Assembly (NCBI GenBank): GCA_027348355.1
Contig: DAIEPN010000221.1
Span: 1-9,669 of the forward strand
From: Chlamydiota bacterium
GTDB taxonomy: Bacteria; Chlamydiota; Chlamydiia; Chlamydiales; Rhabdochlamydiaceae
Length of the DNA stretch: 9,669 nucleotides
Reading direction: 5' to 3'
Position 1 is the stretch's first letter. Each line of letters starts with the position of its first letter. The notes below the pieces were generated by a model. It worked only from the letters and a program-made list of their open reading frames with translations. It had not been told where the DNA came from and did no database searches. The position numbers were made by a program, and so were the translations under genes. Shown here piece after piece: positions 1 through 6,077 of this stretch.

Positions 1-87
1 CTCAGCTATTTCCCTATTTGATTTGCCTTGGTTAACCAAGGCATGGATCTTCTCTCTTTCTTCAATCGTAAGTCTTGTGTAATTCAT
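1..87 (-). CDS. IS30-family transposase, N-terminal fragment (runs off window)
   Basis: Reading the minus strand from the ATG at 85-87 gives 29 codons open to the window edge, starting MNYTRLTIEERE and continuing KIHALVNQGKSNREIAE. This is the usual opening of IS30-family transposases: a short lead, then the L-T-x-E-E-R signature and a helix-turn-helix with the 'G-x-S-x-R-E-I-A' pattern that binds the element's terminal repeats. The DDE catalytic core would lie beyond position 1 and cannot be seen, so intactness is unknown. The gene is co-oriented with pgk and starts 98 nt beyond the pgk stop, so pgk transcription could read into it. No strong Shine-Dalgarno is visible (GGGA lies about 10 nt upstream). 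The family call rests only on this N-terminal stretch. Confidence 0.72.
   Translation of the reverse strand, partial: MNYTRLTIEEREKIHALVNQGKSNREIAE
24..43. repeat. Perfect 20-bp palindrome inside the transposase start
   Basis: TGCCTTGGTTAACCAAGGCA equals its own reverse complement, with no loop and an HpaI-type centre (GTTAAC). It covers transposase codons 15 to 22, encoding roughly HALVNQGK. It could be a protein-binding site or a coding coincidence. Confidence 0.6.
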
Positions 88-99
88 GCCTATAGAATC

Positions 100-117
100 C
101 CATAATTTTAATTATGG
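100..117. repeat. Inverted repeat just upstream of the transposase start
   Basis: CCATAATT and AATTATGG (8 bp each) are separated by TT and lie 13 nt upstream of the transposase ATG. In a transcript reading in from pgk this would fold into a hairpin over the region where ribosomes would load. The outer end of the IS and its target duplication cannot be placed from this window. Confidence 0.5.
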
Positions 118-185
118 TGCATTAGTTTCTTGAACCCAGGAGAATTTTTTGATTTAATTTTCATTCTCGGCTAAATTGCTGTGCT

Positions 186-1394
186 CTAACGAGATGGTCC
201 GTCGCTAAGCGCATCAATTCCAGGGAGATGACCATATTCAATATATTCGAGAGAGGCTCCGCCGCCTGTCGATAAATGGGCGAAACGAGATCCTAAATTC
301 ATTCCATTAATCGCAGCTATAGAATCCCCTCCTCCGACGATTGTTTTTGCGGGGAGCTCGCTTAAAGTTTGTGCTATAGCTTGCGTGCCTGCTGCGAAAT
401 TTGGGAATTCAAATACCCCTAAAGGGCCATTCCAAAAAAAAGTTTTGGCGTTTGTAAAATCATTTTTCCAATTTTTTATTGTTTCAGGCCCAATATCCAT
501 TCCCTGCCAATGATCAGGGACTCCTTTCTCCACAGAGATGCATTTTTTCTCAGCATCATTAGAAAACTGGTTTGCTATAATAATATCTTTAGGGAGAGAA
601 AGTATGATATTTTTTTGTTTGCATTCCTCTAAAAAATTTTTGGCAGTCTCTAAGGAATCGTTTTCACAAATGGAATCTCCAATTGGAATCCCTTGAAGCT
701 TAAAGAAAGTATATGCCATGCCCCCTCCTAAAAAGATTCCGTCTACTTTTTTTATCAAAGAGGACAGAACCCCGATTTTAGAGGAAATTTTGGCTCCCCC
801 AACAATTGCATAGAAAGGTCGCTTTGGATTGGTAAGTAGCTCTAAAAATGCATCGATCTCTTTTTGCATTAAGAATCCAGCAGCTGCTTTTTGTGGAAAA
901 AATTTAGCAATGGTAGCCGTAGAAGAATGCTCTCTATGTGCAGTGCCAAAAGCGTCATTGATGTAAATATCGCCGAGCTCGGAGAGTTGTTTTGCAAAAG
1001 AAGGGTCTTTCTCGGGCTTTTCTTCTGCCTCATGAAAACGAAGGTTTTCAAGAAGGAGAACTTGTCCGGGTTTAAGAGATGACGCTAGTTTTTTCGATTC
1101 TTCTCCAACACAATCCGTAGAAAATAGTGCAGGTTTTTGCAAAAGTTTAGAAAGAGTGTCTAGGCAAATTTTAAGCGAGTATTTTGGATCAACTTTTGCT
1201 TTTGGCCTTCCTAAGTGACTCATTAAAATTACGCTTGCGCCATTCTTTAGAAGATATTCAATGGTCGGGAGAGATTCTTTAATCCGAGTGGCATCAGATA
1301 TAGTTCCATCAGAATTGAGCGGTACGTTGAAATCAACTCGTACGAGCACTTTTTTATTTTGCACAGATAGATCTTGAATACGAAGCTTATGCAT
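186..1394 (-). CDS. pgk: Phosphoglycerate kinase
   Basis: The enzyme transfers a phosphate from 1,3-bisphosphoglycerate to ADP in glycolysis and acts in the cytosol. The 402-residue protein has the family's full length and all landmarks: RVDFNVP at 19-25 and SHLGRP at 59-64 for substrate binding, ENLRFH at 116-121, NDAFGTAHR at 146-154, the GGAKIS nucleotide-binding stretch at 199-204, WNGPLGVFE at 321-329 and the GGGDS loop at 354-358. The frame is open 23 codons further upstream, but the ATG at 1392-1394 is chosen because AGGA lies 6 nt before it, the MHKLRIQDL start fits the family, and the extension would run through the predicted transcription start near 1437. It is transcribed alone from the promoter at 1444-1472. 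No convincing terminator separates it from the IS30 fragment downstream. Confidence 0.97.
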   Translation of the reverse strand: MHKLRIQDLSVQNKKVLVRVDFNVPLNSDGTISDATRIKESLPTIEYLLKNGASVILMSHLGRPKAKVDPKYSLKICLDTLSKLLQKPALFSTDCVGEESKKLASSLKPGQVLLLENLRFHEAEEKPEKDPSFAKQLSELGDIYINDAFGTAHREHSSTATIAKFFPQKAAAGFLMQKEIDAFLELLTNPKRPFYAIVGGAKISSKIGVLSSLIKKVDGIFLGGGMAYTFFKLQGIPIGDSICENDSLETAKNFLEECKQKNIILSLPKDIIIANQFSNDAEKKCISVEKGVPDHWQGMDIGPETIKNWKNDFTNAKTFFWNGPLGVFEFPNFAAGTQAIAQTLSELPAKTIVGGGDSIAAINGMNLGSRFAHLSTGGGASLEYIEYGHLPGIDALSDGPSR

Positions 1395-1443
1395 AGTTTT
1401 CCTGACTTGTAAAATTGGTAAGAAAGCAATTGTTTTATCAAAA

Positions 1444-1472
1444 AGTATAAAGAGGAAGAGCAAAACTTACAA
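1444..1472 (-). promoter_or_regulatory. Sigma70-type promoter of pgk
   Basis: On the minus strand, TTGTAA (1472-1467) and TATACT (1449-1444) are 17 bp apart, matching consensus at 4/6 and 5/6 bases. Transcription would start near 1437, giving a leader of about 43 nt to the pgk ATG. The 17-bp palindrome at 1480-1496 lies just upstream of the -35 box. Confidence 0.6.
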
Positions 1473-1479
1473 TAGTTAA

Positions 1480-1496
1480 TCTTTGATAATCAAAGA
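1480..1496. repeat. 17-bp palindrome between divergent promoters
   Basis: TCTTTGAT and ATCAAAGA are perfect 8-bp inverted arms around a single A. The site lies 7 bp upstream of the pgk -35 box and 13 bp upstream of the -35 box of the decayed gene, where a dimeric regulator could act on both. No T-tract follows, so a terminator is unlikely. Confidence 0.5.
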
Positions 1497-1509
1497 ATAT
1501 AAAAAGCTG

Positions 1510-1538
1510 TTGATACAAGTTATTTCTTTGCATACAAC
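1510..1538 (+). promoter_or_regulatory. Promoter-like sequence ahead of the decayed gene
   Basis: TTGATA (1510-1515, 5/6) and TACAAC (1533-1538, 4/6) are 17 bp apart on the plus strand. Transcription would start near 1545, about 24 nt before the ATG at 1569. The promoter appears to have outlived the gene. Confidence 0.45.
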
Positions 1539-1568
1539 TTACGTAATTTTAATAAAACGGATTTTAAA

Positions 1569-2020
1569 ATGAATTCTATAAGAGATGTTTTTCAGTTTTT
1601 TCAAACAAAGGTTTCTAGTGAGGTTTTCGTAAACCTCAGACATTCTATTACTCCTCTCACTCTTACTGGAAATCTTTCTGGTGAAATAGGTTAAACAACC
1701 TGGACTCGAACAGGCTCGTTTAAAGAAGTATATGTTGAAGTTTATAAACGTATTTCAGCAGCAAGCATAGATCTCTTAAGTCGGCAGATTTGTCCAAAAA
1801 AGGAAATTTGGATCTTCTGCAAGCAAAGAAATTAGCTATTCTCAAAGTGTAAAAACTGTCGCACTTGCAGTATTGAGATTATACAAATTGGAAGTAGGCG
1901 TTTTGCAGATCCTAAGTCGCGTATACAGATTTTTCCTTAGGATTAATTGATGTCATGGTCGTTGTAAATCTCATGCAGCTTGCTTGGAAACAATTCTCTA
2001 AAGCTAATCAACCCGTATAG
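1569..2020 (+). pseudogene. Decayed gene of unknown function
   Basis: An ATG at 1569 opens a frame starting MNSIRDVFQFFQTKV that stops after 41 codons at TAA 1692-1694, where CAA to TAA would be a one-base change. The same frame then continues without stops through WTRTGSFKEVYVEVYKRIS to about 1784. Protein-like sequence resumes in a second frame (ADLSKKGNLDLLQAKK, to about 1848), then a third (VKTVALAVLRLYKLEVG, from 1849), and returns to the second for the tail (DVMVVVNLMQLAWK) ending at TAG 2018-2020. The direction of the first two shifts fits single-base deletions. Rejoined, it would encode about 150 residues with a hydrophobic C-terminal stretch. I do not recognise the family. It ends 6 nt from the convergent exonuclease gene. 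It could be two unrelated short ORFs, but the lack of an intact frame and the promoter upstream favour a relic. Confidence 0.68.
1909..1943. repeat. 8-bp inverted repeat within the decayed gene
   Basis: ATCCTAAG (1909-1916) and CTTAGGAT (1936-1943) are inverted around a 19-nt loop. It lies where the reading frame of the relic changes. No T-run follows on either strand, so it does not look like a terminator for the exonuclease operon reading in from the right. Confidence 0.35.
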
Positions 2021-2026
2021 TGGAGA

Positions 2027-2776
2027 TTAAAGATTGGAAAAAGGGTTTCCCGATTGCTCGAAAATATTTCCTTTTTTTCTCTTTTTGAGTTCGGAGTGGA
2101 TCGAAAAGAGAAGATCTTGGTCAAAATTTTGATGGGAAGCCCAAAAGAGATATTCAATAGGGATCTCGTGAAAGGGTCTTCCTTTGTGTTTTCCAAGAGG
2201 CATTGCTTTAAGAAGAATAGGTTTTTTAAGACGAGCTATGATCTGATCGGAAGAAGCAAATTTTGTAGATAAGAATTTAAAAACTTCAATATTGACGAGC
2301 ACGTCGTTCATCGCTCTGTGCGCCCCTTCTGCTTCAATATTAAAATGCTCTCTTAGTTTCTCTAAAGAATTGGTTGGGCTTTCCCCATAAAGTCTTGCTA
2401 AACGCAAGGTGTCGATAGAGGGGTTGGAAATAAGCTTGCAAGGAACATTGTGTCTTTTTGCTTCTTCGGTAACGAATTTTAGATCAAGGGAAATCCCATG
2501 TCCTACAATGATTACATTATTTACCATTTTAAGAACTTGTGGAAGGACCTCGTTGATTTTAGGCTTGTCTGCAACCATGTCATCTGTGATATGATGGATG
2601 GCTATCGATGGTTCTGAGATGGGTCTTCCTGGATTTACTAAACTTTCGAAACTTTGAATAATAGAATCGAAAGTAAAAAGGACTACAGCAATTTCAATAA
2701 TACGATCATTCTCAGGTTCGAGCCCGGTAGTTTCACAATCTAAACACGCGAAGACTTCTTTACTCAAACGGCTCAT
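2027..2776 (-). CDS. dnaQ: DnaQ-family 3'-5' exonuclease with C-terminal DUF3820-like domain
   Basis: This is a DEDDh exonuclease of 249 residues that should trim 3' ends of DNA or RNA with two metal ions. The five active-site residues are visible: D13 and E15 in LDCETTG (ExoI), D98 in HGISLDLKF (ExoII), and H153 and D158 in GAHRAMND (ExoIII). After a linker, residues 192-232 (MPLGKHKGRPFHEIP onward) resemble the small DUF3820-type module rather than the polymerase-binding tail of the replicative epsilon subunit. I therefore infer a repair or RNA-processing nuclease; the symbol is used at family level only. It is last in the four-gene operon. Its ATG overlaps the engB stop (ATGA), which implies coupled translation, and AAGG lies 9 nt before the start. 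It ends tail to tail with the decayed gene, with no evident terminator. Confidence 0.88.
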   Translation of the reverse strand: MSRLSKEVFACLDCETTGLEPENDRIIEIAVVLFTFDSIIQSFESLVNPGRPISEPSIAIHHITDDMVADKPKINEVLPQVLKMVNNVIIVGHGISLDLKFVTEEAKRHNVPCKLISNPSIDTLRLARLYGESPTNSLEKLREHFNIEAEGAHRAMNDVLVNIEVFKFLSTKFASSDQIIARLKKPILLKAMPLGKHKGRPFHEIPIEYLFWASHQNFDQDLLFSIHSELKKRKKGNIFEQSGNPFSNL

Positions 2777-3408
2777 GTTGTTTTGCCTTGCTGCAATATG
2801 TTATTGATTTTATCGATTAGGATATCTCGTGATTTAGGATCTTTAATGGAAAAATAAAGATACTCGATTGGGGAAGAATTATGCAAAGGTTCTAGGATTT
2901 TTAACGAACTTTCCATGCTTTTTTTTCTTTCTTGATCATTTACTTTGTCAGTTTTTGTGAAAATAAGCAGGAATTGTTTTTTAAAATACGTAGCGAAGCG
3001 AAGCAGTTGCATATCTTCTTCAGTGGGAGTTCTACGTATGTCTAGCAAAAGGAGTAGAAGGCTAAGTGAGCTCCTATTCTGTAGATAGGCTTCTAGATAT
3101 TCAGCCCATTTAATTTTGATGCTTTTTTCAACTTTAGCATATCCATATCCCGGCAGATCGACCAAAAGAAGCTTTTCATCGATCATAAAAAAATTAATCA
3201 TTTGTGTTTTGCCAGGTGTAGATGAAGTTTTAGCAAGATTCGGCCCCCTTACTAAATGATTGATCAAAGAAGATTTTCCAACGTTTGATCTGCCGATAAT
3301 GGCAATTTCAGGAAAAGGCTTACCATCTGGGGCTTTAAAATTGGGAAAATTGTCTTCTGCAACAGAAGATCGAAGAAAGGTTCCCTGGTTAAAAAGTATT
3401 TTTGTCAT
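2773..3408 (-). CDS. engB: Ribosome-biogenesis GTP-binding protein EngB (YsxC/YihA)
   Basis: EngB is a small TRAFAC GTPase needed for late assembly of the 50S ribosomal subunit. The 211-residue protein is of normal length and consists of one G domain: G1 GRSNVGKS at 39-46, the G2 threonine in STPGKT (T64), G3 DLPGYGYA at 84-91 and G4 TKTD at 151-154. The N-terminal 35 residues, ending KAPDGKPFPEIA, are the usual EngB lead-in to the first beta strand. Its start lies 20 nt inside the end of tsaE, and no clear Shine-Dalgarno precedes it, so it probably depends on ribosomes finishing tsaE. Its stop overlaps the exonuclease start by 4 nt. Nothing in the motifs suggests loss of function. Confidence 0.96.
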   Translation of the reverse strand: MTKILFNQGTFLRSSVAEDNFPNFKAPDGKPFPEIAIIGRSNVGKSSLINHLVRGPNLAKTSSTPGKTQMINFFMIDEKLLLVDLPGYGYAKVEKSIKIKWAEYLEAYLQNRSSLSLLLLLLDIRRTPTEEDMQLLRFATYFKKQFLLIFTKTDKVNDQERKKSMESSLKILEPLHNSSPIEYLYFSIKDPKSRDILIDKINNILQQGKTT

Positions 3409-3823
3409 AATGAGTCGGGTGAATTTTTATTACTCTTACTCCTTCTTGCTTTTTGTAAAGGATCTCGATATGAATTCTGTCATTGGGGAGGATTTCGGGG
3501 ATTTTCTCAGCCCATTCTATACAACAGACCCCTTGGTCAAAATACTCGTCAAAGCCCATTGCAAGAAATTCTTGAGTATTCTTTAAGCGGTACAGATCAA
3601 AATGAAAGATTGTATGTCCGTTCCCGGAAAAACTATTTACGTAGGTAAAGGTAGGGCTATTTACTTCCCTGCTTTCAATTTTTGTACAGCCTTCAACGAT
3701 GCCTTTTACAAAAGTGGTTTTTCCGGCGCCTAGTTCCCCGCTCAGCGTTATTATGGCCTTTGCCGGTAAAAGAGATGCTAAATGCATGCCTGCAGCTTTT
3801 GTCTCTTCCCAAGATGAAGTCAT
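3389..3823 (-). CDS. tsaE: tRNA threonylcarbamoyladenosine biosynthesis ATPase TsaE
   Basis: TsaE (YjeE) is the P-loop ATPase that drives the TsaB-TsaD complex making t6A at position 37 of ANN-decoding tRNAs. The 144-residue protein is of typical size. It shows the Walker A loop GELGAGKTT at 29-37, the SPTF switch at 56-59, the HFDLYRL signature at 74-80 and the IEWAE stretch at 102-106. Upstream is the DUF2709 gene, 25 nt away; downstream, engB starts 20 nt before its stop. Partner genes tsaB, tsaC and tsaD are not in the window. The Shine-Dalgarno is weak (AAGAAA about 3 nt before the ATG), so coupling to the upstream gene is likely. Confidence 0.96.
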   Translation of the reverse strand: MTSSWEETKAAGMHLASLLPAKAIITLSGELGAGKTTFVKGIVEGCTKIESREVNSPTFTYVNSFSGNGHTIFHFDLYRLKNTQEFLAMGFDEYFDQGVCCIEWAEKIPEILPNDRIHIEILYKKQEGVRVIKIHPTHYDKNTF

Positions 3824-3848
3824 AATTTCTTGAGTAATATCTAACAGA

Positions 3849-4595
3849 TTAACCCTCTTCGCCCGCTTCTTCTTTTTCCTCTTCTAACCACTGGCTAGTA
3901 AAAGGTGCAAATTCTTCCATGGAAGAAATCGCTTCAAAGAATGCAGCGATTTTTGTGTCATCGAGATGATTTTGAATGAAAGCAAGGAAATTTTCTTCGA
4001 TTTGGAATCGGTTTTGGGTAGGAACTTCCATGAGAGAGAGAGGTTTTATTTGATTGTTTAAGAAATCAGAAATGACCGCTGCCTTACTGTTAAAGAGCTT
4101 TCCTGTGACTACGGAAGAGAAGACGATCTTAGTGATCGGTTCTTTACGCTTAGTAATATAATTTTTAATGACTTCTTCGTCTTCGGAAACAAAAAATCGT
4201 TTTACTTTCAATCCGCCAACCCTTTCTTTGTTTTCTGGACATGTAGACACCCAATCATAGATGGCATCTTGGGGATTTGGATGGGTATTGTCGCCAAAGA
4301 CTTTGCCAGTAAAAGGACAAATGTATATTTTTTTTGTCAGCTCGTTTACGCCTTGCTGCCCAACTTGAATTTTAATTTCAGTTTCTCGCCAAAGCTTGCC
4401 TTGTTCTTCTAATTTTTTTACAAGATCTTCCTGGCTTTGGTAAATGGTTTTTTCGCGCGCAAATAGCACAGGCTTAACATTAAATTTCTTTTCCAGATAG
4501 AAAAGATAGGTTGTGACGAGATCTGCTTTACGATTTTTCTTAAGAAACTTTTGCAACTCATCTTTTAGTACATTTGGGATGACAACTGTTGTCAT
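3849..4595 (-). CDS. Chlamydial DUF2709-family protein of unknown function
   Basis: I recognise this 248-residue protein as the chlamydial DUF2709 family, whose function is unknown. It has no signal peptide or membrane segment and should be cytosolic. The N-terminal 75 residues are charged and probably helical. The best landmark is CPFTGKVFGDN beginning at C93, followed by HPNPQDAIYDW and a second cysteine, C119, in TCPENK. A similar TGKLFNSK occurs at 164-171, hinting at two related beta units. The C-terminus is strongly acidic (LEEEKEEAGEEG). A good start is supported by AGGA about 9 nt before the ATG. It leads the operon with tsaE, engB and a DnaQ-type nuclease, which suggests a housekeeping, possibly RNA-linked role; that is inference from context only. 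Confidence 0.88.
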   Translation of the reverse strand: MTTVVIPNVLKDELQKFLKKNRKADLVTTYLFYLEKKFNVKPVLFAREKTIYQSQEDLVKKLEEQGKLWRETEIKIQVGQQGVNELTKKIYICPFTGKVFGDNTHPNPQDAIYDWVSTCPENKERVGGLKVKRFFVSEDEEVIKNYITKRKEPITKIVFSSVVTGKLFNSKAAVISDFLNNQIKPLSLMEVPTQNRFQIEENFLAFIQNHLDDTKIAAFFEAISSMEEFAPFTSQWLEEEKEEAGEEG

Positions 4596-4651
4596 GTAAA
4601 GTTTCCTTTGTTTATGGGAAATAGTTTTGTATGTATTGGACGCTAAATCCT

Positions 4652-4680
4652 ATTCCAGAAAGAATTATTTCTCAAGTCAA
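4652..4680 (-). promoter_or_regulatory. Sigma70-type promoter of the DUF2709-tsaE-engB-dnaQ operon
   Basis: On the minus strand, TTGACT (4680-4675, 5/6) and TGGAAT (4657-4652, 4/6) are separated by 17 bp. The expected start near 4645 leaves about 50 nt of leader, with AGGA before the first gene. No other promoter is obvious inside the overlapping downstream genes. Confidence 0.55.
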
Positions 4681-4694
4681 AAATCAATTTTTCA

Positions 4695-4721
4695 AAATTA
4701 GATGGAAAAATCCATCAATTT
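4695..4721. repeat. Imperfect hairpin between the divergent promoters
   Basis: GATGGA and TCCATC form a 6-bp stem around AAAA (4701-4716). If A4700 is bulged, five more pairs (AAATT with AATTT) extend the stem to 11 bp. It lies 14 bp upstream of the operon's -35 box, outside both predicted transcripts, so an operator is more likely than an RNA structure. Confidence 0.4.
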
Positions 4722-4805
4722 GCGGTTTTTATAATTATAGTTCTATATTCATTTCTTTAATGCAATTATTTAACCTTTGTATTTTCTGAAAATAGAAAAG
4801 AATTG

Positions 4806-4834
4806 TTGATTTGAGGAGTGAAAATTGCTAGCAT
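4806..4834 (+). promoter_or_regulatory. Candidate promoter of leucine dehydrogenase-argS
   Basis: TTGATT (4806-4811) and TAGCAT (4829-4834) each match the sigma70 consensus at 4/6 and are 17 bp apart. Transcription would start near 4841, giving a leader of roughly 110 nt that contains the hairpin at 4857-4878 and the short upstream ORF. The match is modest. Confidence 0.4.
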
Positions 4835-4856
4835 CTACTCTTTGTATTTTAAAAAA

Positions 4857-4878
4857 ATTGTAAAATTTCTTTTACAAT
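4857..4878 (+). repeat. 9-bp perfect hairpin in the LeuDH leader
   Basis: ATTGTAAAA and TTTTACAAT are perfectly complementary around the loop TTTC. The stem is AT-rich and not followed by a T-run (the next bases are AGAGGG), so it is a poor terminator. It could be an operator or leader RNA structure just downstream of the predicted start. Confidence 0.5.
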
Positions 4879-4896
4879 AGAGGGAAACAGCGAAGG

Positions 4897-4956
4897 ATGC
4901 CCAGCTTAAGTGCTTGTGTGTCTCTTAGGAGTGTAGATAAGGAGAATTTAAGATGA
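4897..4956 (+). CDS. Possible 19-codon leader ORF overlapping the LeuDH start
   Basis: The ATG at 4897 opens a frame MPSLSACVSLRSVDKENLR whose TGA (4954-4956) overlaps the LeuDH ATG as ATGA. AGGG lies 12 nt upstream, rather far for a Shine-Dalgarno. Three of the 19 codons are leucine, not a run of the kind seen in classical attenuators. The overlap would allow coupled translation; an ORF this short may be chance. Confidence 0.25.
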   Translation: MPSLSACVSLRSVDKENLR

Positions 4957-6071
4957 CTGTACTACAAGAATATTCTTTTACTTTAGAAGAAATTTATGTC
5001 CCTGGGTATGAGAAAATTTATAAGGTGACGGATCCTGCATCTCATTTGCAGGCGATTATTTGTATTCATAACACTATACTCGGTCCAGCATTAGGAGGGA
5101 CAAGAATTTATCCCTACTCGTCATTTGATGATGCTCTGAATGACGTATTACGATTATCTAAGGGAATGACTTACAAATCAGCCCTTGCCGAAACAGGGTA
5201 TGGAGGCGGAAAAAGCGTAATTATTGCAGATCCTAAAAAGAATCTTACCAAAGAAATGCTCCTTGCATTTGGTCAAGCCGTCAACTCTTTAAATGGCCAG
5301 TACATATGTGCAGAGGATATTGGATGTTCACCAAAGGAAATTGCTTTAATTAGCACTGTCACACCATATGTTGTGGGTTTGATTCAAGAAAAGAGCAGTG
5401 GAAACCCATCTCCATTTACAGCATGGGGAACTTTGCGTGGAGTACAGTCTGTCTTGAAAAAACTTTATGGAGATGATTCGATCGTTTCTCGCACGATCGC
5501 AATCCAAGGATTAGGCAGTGTAGGTATGGTTCTTGCAGAAAATCTTTTTTGGCTCGGTGCAAAACTCATTGTTAGTGATATAGATCAAAAAAGAGCTCAG
5601 GAATTTGCGAAGAAATATAGCGCGACATACTGTTCTCCTGAAGAAATTTTACAAGTTAAGTGCGATATACTCGCTCCTTGTGCTATGGGTGGAATTCTTA
5701 GTGAAAAGACAATCCCGCATTTGCGCTGCTCTGGAATTGCAGGTTGCGCAAATAACCAGCTTTTAGAAGATAGTGATGGCGTAGAACTCGTAAAAAGAGG
5801 AATTTTGTATGCCCCGGATTTCGTCATTAATGCAGGCGGACTTATGAACGTGGCTCAAGAGCTCGTTGAAGAAGGTTACAATCCAATTCCTGTACGTGAT
5901 AAAGTTCATAAGATTTATGATCAGCTTTTAGTTGTTTATGATATTGCTGAGCAAAACCATACTTCAACTGATGCAGCTGCAAAAGCGTTAGCTGATTATC
6001 GTTTGAAATACGGAATCGGAAAAAGAGTGGCTCCAATCTATTTTCACCACGCGCATGCAAAGTTAAAATAA
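4953..6071 (+). CDS. ldh: Leucine dehydrogenase (Glu/Leu/Phe/Val dehydrogenase family)
   Basis: The enzyme reversibly deaminates L-leucine and other branched-chain amino acids to 2-oxo acids with NAD+, releasing ammonia and NADH in the cytosol. At 372 residues it is the length of leucine rather than glutamate dehydrogenases. The catalytic lysines are K75 (GMTYK) and K87 (GGGK), spaced 12 apart as in Bacillus LeuDH, with D122 in AEDIG at the expected catalytic aspartate position. The NAD-binding Rossmann loop is GLGSVG at 186-191, and NAGG at 293-296 is conserved. A strong AAGGAG lies 8 nt before the ATG. argS follows 6 nt after the stop, so both are probably one transcript. The long leader carries a hairpin and a short ORF. 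Substrate choice among Leu, Val and Ile is inferred; phenylalanine dehydrogenase is less likely. The symbol ldh here means leucine dehydrogenase. Confidence 0.92.
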   Translation: MTVLQEYSFTLEEIYVPGYEKIYKVTDPASHLQAIICIHNTILGPALGGTRIYPYSSFDDALNDVLRLSKGMTYKSALAETGYGGGKSVIIADPKKNLTKEMLLAFGQAVNSLNGQYICAEDIGCSPKEIALISTVTPYVVGLIQEKSSGNPSPFTAWGTLRGVQSVLKKLYGDDSIVSRTIAIQGLGSVGMVLAENLFWLGAKLIVSDIDQKRAQEFAKKYSATYCSPEEILQVKCDILAPCAMGGILSEKTIPHLRCSGIAGCANNQLLEDSDGVELVKRGILYAPDFVINAGGLMNVAQELVEEGYNPIPVRDKVHKIYDQLLVVYDIAEQNHTSTDAAAKALADYRLKYGIGKRVAPIYFHHAHAKLK

Positions 6072-6077
6072 AAAGGT

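Larger units (their letters stand above)
4596..4952. other. 357-bp divergent intergenic regulatory region
   Basis: No conventional gene lies here. The region holds the DUF2709 operon promoter (4652-4680, minus), an imperfect hairpin (4695-4721), the AT-only palindrome TATAATTATA (4730-4739), which presents a perfect -10 hexamer on both strands without a matching -35, the LeuDH promoter candidate (4806-4834, plus), a 9-bp hairpin (4857-4878) and a 19-codon upstream ORF (4897-4956). Confidence 0.6.

Noticed and set aside
140..168. GAGAAT/ATTCTC inverted repeat downstream of pgk
   Set aside because: A 6-bp stem with a 17-nt loop and no T-run after it on the pgk strand is not a convincing terminator.
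1395..1463. 23-codon N-terminal extension of pgk
   Set aside because: It would overlap the predicted promoter and transcription start, is hydrophobic without reason for a cytosolic enzyme, and the internal ATG at 1394 has AGGA and the family's normal N-terminus.
3260..3586. Open frame of 108 codons on the plus strand
   Set aside because: It is antisense to the conserved engB-tsaE junction and shows no family features.
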